From 1-14-0-10-45-29 sp964532715 (GTDB taxonomy: Archaea > Micrarchaeota > Micrarchaeia > Anstonellales > Anstonellaceae), in the NCBI GenBank assembly GCA_964532715.1, contig CAZHIX010000020.1, positions 1 to 19,584 on the forward strand: a DNA stretch of 19,584 nucleotides, in the 5' to 3' direction. How positions within the stretch are numbered: the stretch's first letter is position 1; each line of letters starts with the position of its first letter. The notes below the pieces were generated by a model that was not told the origin of the DNA, did not search any database, and worked only from the letters and a program-made list of their open reading frames with translations. Shown one piece after another: positions 7,181-14,917 of the stretch. The position numbers were made by a program, and so were the translations under genes.

Positions 7181-7759
7181 TTACCCTGCGGATGCATAAA
7201 ATTTACATAACTGTCGGTCATCCATCCGTGTTAATTCTTGGCAAATGTTCTGATCCTTGCTACTTATCGCAACATTTGAGATACATGGTCTTCTGTATGT
7301 GTCTTGCTCTATTTTTTCGCACATTTGCATGTCTAATTCTGCAATTGCTATCTTGTTCAAGCAAACGTCCATCTCTAACTCTTCTTCTTCCATGCATTTT
7401 TGTACTCTGTCATCTATCGCATATTGTGCTTCATTTTTTTGTTTTTGTTCTATTTTTGTCTGTTCAACCACTTTTTGTATGGTCGGGGTAGTTTCAGTTC
7501 GTTTTTGCGTTTGCAATGATTTTGCTCTAGTAGGGTCAACAGCATTTGTTATGCATCTTTCTCTAATCTGGGGTTCCTCTATTGCATAACACGTATATGG
7601 GTCTTGATACCATACTCCTACGTACTCTAAGCATTCATCTTTCAAATCAGTCTGAGTGATATGATCACATTTTTTTGAATATTCAGTCTGTATGCATCCC
7701 GTAACTAATATTGTAATTAGTAAAACTGCAATTTTTTTGCACACATCTATTTTGTCCAT
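7181..7759 (-). CDS. Lipoprotein with five Cys-pair helical repeats
   Basis: A 192-aa protein with a basic N-terminus, a hydrophobic segment and a lipobox-like L-V-T-G-C at about residue 22, so it is probably exported and lipid-anchored. The mature part has five units of the form C-x(10-11)-C: C-D-H-I to D-E-C, C-Y-A-I to E-R-C, C-M-E-E to D-V-C, C-E-K-I to R-P-C and C-Q-E-L to Q-L-C, mostly with I or L three residues after the first Cys. The third follows a Lys/Gln-rich linker. Each unit looks like a helix pair that could be closed by a disulfide. The ATG at 7759 is about 26 nt from a good TATA box, so it replaces a TTG at 7765. It lies next to the pilin-like cassette and may act at the same surface. 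Function is unknown. Confidence 0.75.
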   Translation of the reverse strand: MDKIDVCKKIAVLLITILVTGCIQTEYSKKCDHITQTDLKDECLEYVGVWYQDPYTCYAIEEPQIRERCITNAVDPTRAKSLQTQKRTETTPTIQKVVEQTKIEQKQKNEAQYAIDDRVQKCMEEEELEMDVCLNKIAIAELDMQMCEKIEQDTYRRPCISNVAISSKDQNICQELTRMDDRQLCKFYASAG

Positions 7760-7781
7760 GTTCAATGCAAACTCATTTGCA

Positions 7782-7789
7782 TTTATAAA
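7782..7789 (-). promoter_or_regulatory. TATA box of the lipoprotein gene
   Basis: TTTATAAA is centred 26 nt before the ATG at 7759 and overlaps the stop codon of prs, which is transcribed in the same direction. The spacing indicates a leaderless transcript. Confidence 0.6.
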
Positions 7790-8706
7790 GGCTTTACTTT
7801 TGCGCCTTCTCCATGTAATATTAATCCTATATCATGTTTGAGGTTTATTGTGGCCGCCGGTGATTGTATGGAATTGGTCGTAACTATTCTACTAACCCCT
7901 GCCGCAAGAAGTCGTTCCAATGCCCCCTCTAAAAACATCCCATGTGTTGCAGCGCATGAAACGGATTTCGCACCCATCTCAAAACATTTTTGGGCCGCAC
8001 GAATCATGGTTCCTCCACCCGCAATCATATCATCTACAAGTATAACATCTGTGTTTGAAACATCAAAATCAGCTTCCATTTTTTCTATCGGTCGGTGTGC
8101 AGTATTATTATCGTCTGTGTATCTGCCCCTTTCTTTTCTCATGAATAAACCGTCGCTACCAACTAAATATTTCGCACCTGCATCCGGGCTCACCACTACG
8201 GCATCTGGGAGTGTTTTTCTCAAATAAGATACAAGCTTTGGCCCCATACATCTATTCATTATTTCTATCCCTTGATATTCAACATCTCCTGGCTTTTTCA
8301 AAAAATGACAATCCCATGTGTGAATTTTGTTTGCACCACTCTGTTTTAATAATCGTATAAGTAATTTTGAGCTGACTACTTCTCCGGTAAGCCACGCTTT
8401 ATCTGAGCGAGCATATGGCAAATACGGTATAACTAAACTGATATGTTTTGCTCCTGCTTCTTTTGCACCATACATAATCTGTAACAGTGTCACTAAATTT
8501 TCATCCGGTTTTGGAAAAAGTCGGTGAACTATGCGTACCTTCTTCCCAGCAAGATTTTCAATTCCTTCAAGTCTGCAGTAGCTTTCTCCATCCGGAAATC
8601 TTTTTGTTACCACTGACGGTAGTGCGATGTCCGCGCAATTTGGAGATATTATAGATAATTGTTCAAGCTTGTCGCTCTCACTCTTACTCACATTAACCTC
8701 ACTCAT
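7783..8706 (-). CDS. prs: Ribose-phosphate pyrophosphokinase
   Basis: Makes PRPP from ribose 5-phosphate and ATP for nucleotide, histidine and tryptophan synthesis. At 307 aa it is a normal length. Family marks include K-R-F-P-D-G-E-S-Y near residue 35, V-I-P-Y-L-P-Y-A-R-S-D-K near 93-104 (the ATP-binding R and flexible loop region), a W-D-C-H-F catalytic region near 130, and the PRPP-binding loop V-I-L-V-D-D-M-I-A-G-G-G-T-M near 220. The loop departs from the common D-D-M-I-D-T-G-G-T but keeps the acidic pair, Gly-rich turn and Thr. The start has GGTG about 10 nt upstream and lies 41 nt after the DUF63 gene, so the two are probably one operon. Confidence 0.93.
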   Translation of the reverse strand: MSEVNVSKSESDKLEQLSIISPNCADIALPSVVTKRFPDGESYCRLEGIENLAGKKVRIVHRLFPKPDENLVTLLQIMYGAKEAGAKHISLVIPYLPYARSDKAWLTGEVVSSKLLIRLLKQSGANKIHTWDCHFLKKPGDVEYQGIEIMNRCMGPKLVSYLRKTLPDAVVVSPDAGAKYLVGSDGLFMRKERGRYTDDNNTAHRPIEKMEADFDVSNTDVILVDDMIAGGGTMIRAAQKCFEMGAKSVSCAATHGMFLEGALERLLAAGVSRIVTTNSIQSPAATINLKHDIGLILHGEGAKVKPL

Positions 8707-8747
8707 TTTCCCACACCATTACTCTTACTCATTCACAGGTTAAAAAT

Positions 8748-9644
8748 CTACGTGCCGACTATCATGCGAACCATATTTCTTAATCCGGGTGCAAGCCCCA
8801 TTATTGCAATTGCTAACAGTGCAAGTATTTGTATATTTTTGTTTTTTTCATCGCGCGCAACAAAAACTGCAATCAACGAAAATATTACTTTCACTAAGAA
8901 AAAAAGTCCATATCCGATAGCTGTTGATTCACCTATAGCGCTTGAAAGAACATGCTGTTCAAAATATTTTATTTCATGTGCAGGTCCAAATATATCTATG
9001 GCCATCCAAGTCGCCATTCCATCTAACGCATGTGCAAATATTGGCAATGCAAATTCAATCTTTTTAAGTGAAAATATTTTTGAAATAACGATCGCACTCA
9101 AACCTGCTACTACTAAAACGACTATTGCATATTCAAAATATCTGATCATCGCACCTACTAAAAAGAACGCACCTAATGCAAACACTGCGCCTATTTTTGC
9201 ACACCAATATTTCGAATCTATTTTTTTCCCAATTAAAAAAGTCAACAAAAAAAGACATGCCACAACCACGTATATCCCTGGAGTTATTGTAAATATTCCG
9301 TAATCTAAAATAGCGCTTTGTTCTATCTGTTGATAGGCTGGGAGTGTAATCTTTTGGGTTATAAGATCTGTAGACTGTTTCATCTGTTCAATCACAGTGT
9401 AAATTAATCGCGAATCAATAGCATCGGTAAAAACTCTAATTATAGAACCAAAAAAAGTCCAAGCAATTGCGCCAATATAAAACTCTTTGTCAATTTCAAT
9501 TTTTTTAATCTGAAAATATCTGTAAATAGCGTATATGCATACTATCGCAATTATTGCATATGTAATCGTGTTCACTATATTATATCCTGTTCGCATCGTC
9601 ATCGGAGATATAAAATAATCCCGAATAATTGTGGCAACGTCCAT
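8748..9644 (-). CDS. DUF63 family integral membrane protein
   Basis: A 298-aa polytopic membrane protein with about eight hydrophobic segments. The N-terminal G-Y-N-I-V-N-T-I-T-Y motif, the F-Y-I-G-A-I-A-W-T-F-F-G-S-I-I-R region and the later F-A-H-A-L-D-G-M-A-T-W and L-G-L-A-P-G-L-R-N segments match the archaeal DUF63 family as I know it. Its function is not established. The ATG at 9644 is about 25 nt from a TTTTAA box on the minus strand (9666-9672), so a leaderless start is likely. It precedes prs in the same direction. Confidence 0.85.
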   Translation of the reverse strand: MDVATIIRDYFISPMTMRTGYNIVNTITYAIIAIVCIYAIYRYFQIKKIEIDKEFYIGAIAWTFFGSIIRVFTDAIDSRLIYTVIEQMKQSTDLITQKITLPAYQQIEQSAILDYGIFTITPGIYVVVACLFLLTFLIGKKIDSKYWCAKIGAVFALGAFFLVGAMIRYFEYAIVVLVVAGLSAIVISKIFSLKKIEFALPIFAHALDGMATWMAIDIFGPAHEIKYFEQHVLSSAIGESTAIGYGLFFLVKVIFSLIAVFVARDEKNKNIQILALLAIAIMGLAPGLRNMVRMIVGT

Positions 9645-9665
9645 GTAATGTTTTACCCTTGCGCA

Positions 9666-9672
9666 TTAAAAT
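9666..9672 (-). promoter_or_regulatory. TATA-like box of the DUF63-prs unit
   Basis: On the minus strand ATTTTAA is centred about 25 nt before the ATG at 9644. Confidence 0.45.
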
Positions 9673-9822
9673 GTGCTTGGGTTTGCGCGATTTATCTCAA
9701 GTATTGCATACACGCGGCATCATCTTTTCTATCCAACATTTATCAATACTTTAATTTTTTCACAATTTTATTTATTGTGCGGAACTTATTTCTGGATATG
9801 GCAAGTCTTTGTCTTTCCGCTA

Positions 9823-9831
9823 CGTATAAAA
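9823..9831 (+). promoter_or_regulatory. TATA box of the GspE-type ATPase gene
   Basis: CGTATAAAA is centred about 26 nt before the ATG at 9854. This supports the long N-terminus with the Cys cluster, rather than the in-frame ATG at 10010, as the true start. Confidence 0.55.
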
Positions 9832-9853
9832 AGCAACTCTGTGTCTTGTTTGC

Positions 9854-12262
9854 ATGGCATGCCGACCTTCATATCATGGAACGCGTCTAACTCTTGACTG
9901 TATGACGTGTGCGCTTGGGCTTGGAACTACTGCATGTATCAATTCTCATTTACACACTCTTGCAACATTACAACGCTCATGGAAAACTACGCGTTATGAA
10001 GAAGAATCTATGGTTGAATTAAGTGAGGAGAAGTCAAAAATATTTCTGGAATATGTCGGGGTTATTCGTCAAGTTGAAGCCATCATGCTCAACAAAAAAA
10101 TATATGGGCGCGCAGAAGATGATTTTTATCAAAAACGCATAACTTTGCTAAAAGAATTCTACGAAGCAATGTTTCAAAGTCCGCTTCAGGCTGCGCGTCT
10201 TTTATCTGATTACAACGAGCCTACTCCTGAACGTTCAATTTATTTGGCAGGGCATCAAGAGTTCATAAGTTGGATTGAAGGAATTCATGATGCATATGTA
10301 AAAACAAAACTATATCTGATCTCAAAAGATCATGATGATTTGCGTCATGCGTTTTTATCAATACTGGATTTAAAATCAATGCCTTATTCTCAATCTTTTG
10401 TAAAAACAGTTCCAAAAAACGCCACTCTTGTTCAAGGGGTAAGTTATGATCTTGAATATGGCGTAAGCGTGGATCTGTACAAGGTTCCGGGTCAAGATTC
10501 TCTTTTATATGTTCAAAAAAACCCCACAATAGAAACTCTAAGCGCGCCTCTTTCACAAATGATGAAAGATGCAATATCAATAGAACTCAAAGTTTCTCAT
10601 GAAAATGTTGATTTTACTACTGTGTTTGAGGAGAGAATGCGCGAGTTCCGCCAGCAATTTTTGCATTCCTCTCTAGAAAACGGACTAAACTTAGATCCTC
10701 AAACCGCGCTCATAATGGGGCGTGAATCTGCAAGTTGGACTGTCGGGCTTGGCGGTCCATTAGAAAATATCGCACTTGATAGAAAGAATATTACTGATAT
10801 CTACATAGATGCACAAAATGCAGCTATTTATATAGAGCACCAAGTTCACGGTCTATGCCACACGTTGTGGACATACAATAAAGAAATGCTTGAGCGTGCT
10901 TTCAAAAACGTCGTATCTTCTATGCAAGGTACTAGGCGGTTTGACAAAGACAATCCAATCATAGACGTAGTTTTGACTCGTCTTGCAATGCGTTGTCACT
11001 TACAACGCCCCCCTGCAACATTTGGTGATCTGCAAGCTGCTTTACGTATAATGAAAGACGAGCCATTTACGTATGCCGAGTATTTAAAATACAAATCATT
11101 CACTCCATTTTTTGCAGGATACGACGACGTCATGGTCGGTCTTGGTTGTTCTGAAGCCGTATTGGGGTTAAAAGGTGTTGGAAAAACTGCCTTTACTTCT
11201 GCAAAGATATGTGCAATTGGTCTAACTCGCAGGATTCTTCCAATTCAAGATATAGAAGAAATTCCTGTTAAAGCGTATCGAAAACGCGGATTTCATATAG
11301 GTGCAGTCCGAGTCTCAGCATCTGATCGTGATGATGCGCCTGCAAGTTCTGGGGAGTTAGATTTAGTTTCAATGACTAATGCTTCTTTGCGTATGGGGGA
11401 CTCATGTGTGATTATAAACGAAATTCGTTCGCGCACTGCAATTCAGGGAGTAATCAATATGTTAAATACCCAACCTGGGATTTTTTTACTATACAATCTA
11501 CATGCGCAATCACTAAAAGATATTCAGGATCGTCTTGAATTGGTTTTTGGTATGCCTGCAGCCTCAATGTATTCTACTGATCGCTACACTTTCCTCAAAA
11601 AAATACGGTTCGGGCGAAAATCAAGAATGTACCGAATGCTTGGAACACAATACGAATCCGATTTGCAGACTCGTGAATTTACTCCCATATTTAGTTTGGA
11701 GCGCGGATCAGATATAGACTCTACGCGTCTGATCTGTAATTTCTGTGCATTGCCTGAAGCAAGCGCAAAAGAGCTTTACAATGCAGATCTTGGGAAAATC
11801 TCAAAAAAACTCAAATTAAAATTTACTCCTCCTTCACTAAAAAGACGTTCTGAAGAAACTGGTTTGCCCGTGGAAGATTATGTAATGGAGGCTTTTTACA
11901 AAGCAAAACTTTACGATATGATTTATCATGCATATCTAAAACACAACAATCCTGCTTTATTGGAAATAGATTTTGTTCTAAAAGTTCTTACAATCGCAAA
12001 TAATATTTTGCATTCATATGAATCAGAGTCTCCAGATTGGGCAAAATATGATCGTATGCTCACAGATGCGTTCAAAGATTTACTTTCAAAAGAACTTGCA
12101 GATTGGGAGTCAGAATCTGTCGCACTTGGGACAAAAAACGACTTGCCTACTTCACAAAAAAAACGCGTTTTTGCTCGCAACACTGCGCGTATCCCCACCG
12201 AAATCATAGTGCCAGAATCTGATTTTTCAATGGACGATTCACAATACGTTCAAGACGAATAA
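9854..12262 (+). CDS. GspE/TadA-type secretion ATPase
   Basis: Hexameric motor ATPase of the archaeal pilus/archaellum/type II secretion class, acting at the inner face of the membrane. At 802 aa it has long extensions. An N-terminal Cys cluster (C3, C16-x2-C19, C28) suggests metal binding. The N-terminal ATPase domain includes D-I-Y-I-D near residue 315. The Walker A G-L-K-G-V-G-K-T is at about 438-445, the Walker B-like V-I-I-N-E-I-R-S near 518, and a His-box equivalent N-L-H-A-Q-S near 548. The usual Gly before Glu in Walker B is Asn, but the Glu and His are kept. A C-terminal extension of about 150 residues follows. The ATG at 9854 fits the TATA spacing. The membrane partner (FlaJ/TadC type) is absent from the window. 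It may power the pilin-like cassette at 5406-7172, which is inference. Confidence 0.87.
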   Translation: MACRPSYHGTRLTLDCMTCALGLGTTACINSHLHTLATLQRSWKTTRYEEESMVELSEEKSKIFLEYVGVIRQVEAIMLNKKIYGRAEDDFYQKRITLLKEFYEAMFQSPLQAARLLSDYNEPTPERSIYLAGHQEFISWIEGIHDAYVKTKLYLISKDHDDLRHAFLSILDLKSMPYSQSFVKTVPKNATLVQGVSYDLEYGVSVDLYKVPGQDSLLYVQKNPTIETLSAPLSQMMKDAISIELKVSHENVDFTTVFEERMREFRQQFLHSSLENGLNLDPQTALIMGRESASWTVGLGGPLENIALDRKNITDIYIDAQNAAIYIEHQVHGLCHTLWTYNKEMLERAFKNVVSSMQGTRRFDKDNPIIDVVLTRLAMRCHLQRPPATFGDLQAALRIMKDEPFTYAEYLKYKSFTPFFAGYDDVMVGLGCSEAVLGLKGVGKTAFTSAKICAIGLTRRILPIQDIEEIPVKAYRKRGFHIGAVRVSASDRDDAPASSGELDLVSMTNASLRMGDSCVIINEIRSRTAIQGVINMLNTQPGIFLLYNLHAQSLKDIQDRLELVFGMPAASMYSTDRYTFLKKIRFGRKSRMYRMLGTQYESDLQTREFTPIFSLERGSDIDSTRLICNFCALPEASAKELYNADLGKISKKLKLKFTPPSLKRRSEETGLPVEDYVMEAFYKAKLYDMIYHAYLKHNNPALLEIDFVLKVLTIANNILHSYESESPDWAKYDRMLTDAFKDLLSKELADWESESVALGTKNDLPTSQKKRVFARNTARIPTEIIVPESDFSMDDSQYVQDE

Positions 12263-12281
12263 ATGTGCAGGCAACTCAGAC

Positions 12282-12392
12282 TCTACTTTTTCAACACAAC
12301 CGACGTTTCATAATATCTTCAAACCGAACATGTTCAAAGCGAACAAGCACACGAATAAACCCAAATCTACTTTTTCAACGCAACAGACGTTT
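12282..12392. repeat. Two 27-bp direct repeats after the ATPase gene
   Basis: Copies at 12282-12308 and 12366-12392 (TCTACTTTTTCAAC then ACGTTT) match at 25 of 27 positions. Each is preceded by ACGAATAAA (12255-12263 and 12351-12359). The first of those spans the stop codon of the ATPase gene, so the 3' end of that gene seems to have been duplicated together with a T-rich, terminator-like tract. Confidence 0.7.
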
Positions 12393-12533
12393 TACATTAA
12401 GCGTCCATCATTGTGTAATTCAGGTATCCTCAAACAAAACTGGCATGCTAATCTTGTATTCATGTGTTGCATCATTGCGTCATGTCACTTTTTGATATGT
12501 TGTTCTTTGCAGCATTCTCACTTCACACTCTTG

Positions 12534-12542
12534 CTTATATAC
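12534..12542 (+). promoter_or_regulatory. TATA box of the DRG GTPase gene
   Basis: CTTATATAC is centred about 27 nt before the ATG at 12565, which suggests a leaderless transcript. Confidence 0.55.
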
Positions 12543-12564
12543 AAATTGCACTCAAATCTATTAT

Positions 12565-13644
12565 ATGGGTGCGATAGACAAATTGCGCGAGCTTGAAGAA
12601 GAGCTTGCACGAACTCAAAAAAACAAAGCAACCGAATTTCACATCGGAATACTAAAATCCAAAATCGCTAAACTAAAAAAAGACCTGAGTGCACCCAAAA
12701 AGTCTGGTGGTTCATCTGGTGGATTTGATGTAAAAAAGTCTGGGGATTCTACTGTGGTTTTTATTGGGCTTCCATCTACTGGAAAATCAACACTTCTAAA
12801 TGCGCTTACTGGCGCAAAATCAAAAATCGCTTCTTATGCTTTTACAACTCTTACTTGCATTCCCGGTATAATGCACTATAACGGTGCAAAGATACAATTA
12901 CTTGATCTTCCGGGTATAATTGCGGGTGCAAAAGAAGGTTCTGGCCGTGGTCGTGAGGTGCTTGCGGTTGCAAGAAATGCAGATCTTGTTCTTTTAGTTT
13001 TAGATGTATTTGACCCAAACTATCGTCCAAAACTTATCCACGAACTTGACGGTATTGGTGTGCGTCTTGATAGTAGTCCTCCAAAAATATACATGCAAAA
13101 AAAATTACGTGGGGGGATAAATATCAGTTACACTACAAAACAATCTCAATTAACTGATCGTCTAATAACTGCAATGCTTCACGAGCATTCTATTCACAAT
13201 GCCGAAATCACTATCCGACAAGATGCAACTGTGGATGAGCTTATCGATGTAATTGTCGGGACAAGAAAGTATATCCCTTCGCTTAGTGTTCTAACAAAAA
13301 CTGATTTGGTTCATCAAGAATTTATAAAAAATATAAAATATCCTCACATCTCTGTAAGTTCTGAAAAAATGATTGGCGTGGATACTCTCAAACAAGCAAT
13401 TTTTGATAAACTACGTCTTATACGTGTTTATACTAAACGAAAAGGGGAAGACGCCGATGATGTTCCTCTTATGATGCGTGAAGGAGAATCTATCGCAGAT
13501 GTTTGTCCAAAACTTCATCGAGATTTACTCACAAACTTCAAATATGCTCTTGTGTGGGGGCCATCTACTAAATTTCCAGGACAAAAGGTCGGGCTCACTC
13601 ATATTCTAGAAGATGGGGATACTGTGCAAATATTTGCAAAATAA
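12565..13644 (+). CDS. drg: DRG-family GTPase with TGS domain
   Basis: Developmentally regulated GTP-binding (DRG) protein of the Obg superfamily, conserved in archaea and eukaryotes and linked to ribosomes and translation. At 359 aa it is full length. A basic helical N-terminus (residues 1-45) precedes the G domain. G1 is G-L-P-S-T-G-K-S at 68-75, G2 lies in the T-T-L-T-C-I-P-G segment, G3 is D-L-P-G-I-I-A-G-A near 112, and G4 is T-K-T-D near 248. The C-terminal TGS domain (about 285-359) contains L-R-L-I-R-V-Y-T-K and ends E-D-G-D-T-V-Q-I-F-A-K. G4 has Thr in place of the usual Asn. The Gly-rich S-G-G-S-S-G-G linker at about 47-53 sits just before the G domain. Confidence 0.94.
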   Translation: MGAIDKLRELEEELARTQKNKATEFHIGILKSKIAKLKKDLSAPKKSGGSSGGFDVKKSGDSTVVFIGLPSTGKSTLLNALTGAKSKIASYAFTTLTCIPGIMHYNGAKIQLLDLPGIIAGAKEGSGRGREVLAVARNADLVLLVLDVFDPNYRPKLIHELDGIGVRLDSSPPKIYMQKKLRGGINISYTTKQSQLTDRLITAMLHEHSIHNAEITIRQDATVDELIDVIVGTRKYIPSLSVLTKTDLVHQEFIKNIKYPHISVSSEKMIGVDTLKQAIFDKLRLIRVYTKRKGEDADDVPLMMREGESIADVCPKLHRDLLTNFKYALVWGPSTKFPGQKVGLTHILEDGDTVQIFAK

Positions 13645-13700
13645 CTAATATATGTTTTCGTATATGCTGTGCAGTTCCATCATTCTATCTATTACTTCTG

Positions 13701-13715
13701 TTTTTTGTTGTTTTT
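13701..13715 (+). terminator. T-rich terminator after the DRG gene
   Basis: TTTTTTGTTGTTTTT about 60 nt after the DRG stop codon is a typical archaeal oligo-T terminator. Confidence 0.5.
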
Positions 13716-13732
13716 GTTATATTTGTAACATT

Positions 13733-13743
13733 TGATATATATT
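13733..13743 (+). promoter_or_regulatory. TATA box before a small gene
   Basis: TGATATATATT is centred about 27 nt before an in-frame GTG at 13765, which is used to choose that start. Confidence 0.5.
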
Positions 13744-13764
13744 CAATCGCGCGCATATTTTTTT

Positions 13765-14034
13765 GTGATTATGATGTGTAATAACATTCAACAAAAACAA
13801 ACGAATATAACTCAAACTCCAATGGCGCTGTATAATGCACGCCTAAGAAACCTGTTGCCAAACGGGCGCCATTCAATCCCTCTTGGAAAAGAAGTAGCTG
13901 TTAGACTTGAGTCTGATGGGACATTGAGTCCATATCTTAGAAACATTCAAGAACGAAGACACATATATACTCCAACCACAACCCTGCAAAAACCACTAGT
14001 CGAATCAATCAATCTCGGTCCGCATTCAGAATAA
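13765..14034 (+). CDS. Small hypothetical protein
   Basis: An 89-aa protein, polar and slightly basic, with no membrane segment and one Cys near the start. The central part reads M-A-L-Y-N-A-R-L-R-N-L-L-P-N-G-R-H-S-I-P-L-G-K and the C-terminus is Thr- and Pro-rich. The frame is open from 13732, but the GTG at 13765 matches the TATA spacing. ATG 13771 is two codons further on. The start and the polar composition make it a plausible gene, but it has no recognised family. It ends just before an oligo-T tract shared with the convergent YkgJ-type gene. Confidence 0.5.
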   Translation: MIMMCNNIQQKQTNITQTPMALYNARLRNLLPNGRHSIPLGKEVAVRLESDGTLSPYLRNIQERRHIYTPTTTLQKPLVESINLGPHSE

Positions 14035-14046
14035 CTCTATAATTCT

Positions 14047-14062
14047 GTTTTTTTTACTTTTT
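14047..14062. terminator. Oligo-T tract between convergent genes
   Basis: GTTTTTTTTACTTTTT follows the stop of the plus-strand small gene at 14034 and abuts the stop of the minus-strand YkgJ-type gene. It reads as a terminator for the plus-strand transcript. Confidence 0.5.
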
Positions 14063-14693
14063 AACACAATTCAATTTCTTCAAATTTTCTTTTTTTCTTC
14101 ATTGCTATTTTTGTTTTTGCAATTAAAAAATCAAAAAAATCCATTTCACTTTTTTCTTTTGAGTGTCTAGCATTCCATTCTCTAATAATTTTATTATATT
14201 GCTCTATTTCGCTATTTTGTCGCTCAATTATCTCCCGCACCGCATCCTTATCATATTCTTGTTCACTCCATTTACGTGGGCAAACAAAATTTTTTACATA
14301 TTTTATTTGACTTTGATCGTCAAGTGAAAATGGGTATGCTCTGCACACCGTCGGATGCGCTCCCCATATTTCGCATCCTTTGGAATGTTTTGAAAATACA
14401 CAATACATATTTTTTTTTCTAACAAGTGTAAGTAGTCTCTCTTCAAGAACTCCCTGATTAAATATAAACACTAGCGAATGCGGTGCGCTTTCAATATTCT
14501 TGGCATCAGCAAGTTCACAAAACTGTTTGCATTCTTGTGGGGTTTCTTTTTTTGTATGCATCATTATATGTACTACATCAAATCCGGTTAGCGGAACTGC
14601 AAACCTATTGCAACATCTTACTCCGCAAGATGCGCAGGGTTCAACAATTTTCTGTGATTGTGCATTAGCAAAAATACTTTTTTGTTGCTCCAC
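14061..14693 (-). CDS. YkgJ/UPF0153-type Cys-cluster protein
   Basis: A 210-aa protein of the zinc- or iron-chelating YkgJ-type family (UPF0153). The N-terminal C-A-S-C-G-V-R-C-C cluster lies at about residues 20-28. A second half has G-C-E-I-W-G-A-H-P-T-V-C-R-A-Y-P-F, the family hallmark, followed by N-F-V-C-P. A long charged helical tail, E-I-I-E-R-Q-N then K-M-K-K-K-R-K-F-E-E, ends the protein. The family is thought to bind metal or an Fe-S cluster, with no fixed role. The longest frame starts at TTG 14708, but GTG 14693 lies 26 nt from a TTAAAA box and has GTGA upstream, so I prefer it. Confidence 0.82.
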   Translation of the reverse strand: MEQQKSIFANAQSQKIVEPCASCGVRCCNRFAVPLTGFDVVHIMMHTKKETPQECKQFCELADAKNIESAPHSLVFIFNQGVLEERLLTLVRKKNMYCVFSKHSKGCEIWGAHPTVCRAYPFSLDDQSQIKYVKNFVCPRKWSEQEYDKDAVREIIERQNSEIEQYNKIIREWNARHSKEKSEMDFFDFLIAKTKIAMKKKRKFEEIELC

Positions 14694-14888
14694 TATTATC
14701 TCACTCAATATCTGTTTTTAATTCTTCAATTTTGGTTGGGATTTGCTTTTACGCCCTATTTGTTTCTCACAGTGAGCTTGTGATTGGGGTTATGGGTGTG
14801 ACCTAGAAGTTTGATTTGTCCAATATTCACGCGAGTATCGCTCAAATTGTTAAAATTGTCAAGAATCGGATCAAAATCATCAATTAAG

Positions 14889-14896
14889 TTTATATT
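14889..14896 (+). promoter_or_regulatory. TATA box before the gene at 14918
   Basis: TTTATATT is centred about 26 nt before the ATG at 14918. It favours that ATG over an in-frame GTG at 14903. Confidence 0.55.
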
Positions 14897-14917
14897 CAAT
14901 GCGTGATTTGGATACTC

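Larger units (their letters stand above)
12263..12564. other. Gene-free stretch with a 27-bp duplication
   Basis: No convincing gene is seen. Short frames here lack start signals and protein-like composition. The stretch holds two near-identical 27-bp direct repeats (12282-12308 and 12366-12392) and the promoter of the DRG gene at its right end. Confidence 0.5.

Noticed and set aside
7120..7491. Plus-strand frame of 123 aa over the lipoprotein gene
   Set aside because: It is the antisense shadow of the Cys-repeat lipoprotein and is rich in Leu/Phe/Cys as expected for such a shadow.
9761..9779. CACAAT/ATTGTG stem-loop as a riboswitch or terminator
   Set aside because: It is a single AT-rich 6-bp stem upstream of the ATPase promoter, with no conserved flanks and no gene ending before it on that strand.
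9673..9897. Open frame of 74 aa on the plus strand before the ATPase gene
   Set aside because: It starts at a non-ATG codon, overlaps the ATPase gene in another frame, and has a hydrophobic/aromatic composition typical of AT-rich noncoding DNA. The true promoter of the ATPase lies within it.
12265..12596. Two overlapping short plus-strand frames between the ATPase and DRG genes
   Set aside because: No TATA or Shine-Dalgarno motif at their starts, overlap with a 27-bp duplication and with the DRG promoter, and no protein-like composition.
14709..14917. Possible tRNA or small RNA in the gap before the gene at 14918
   Set aside because: No T-arm consensus, acceptor stem pair or C/D box combination is seen. 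There is only a short CTCAC-A-GTGAG palindrome near 14766.
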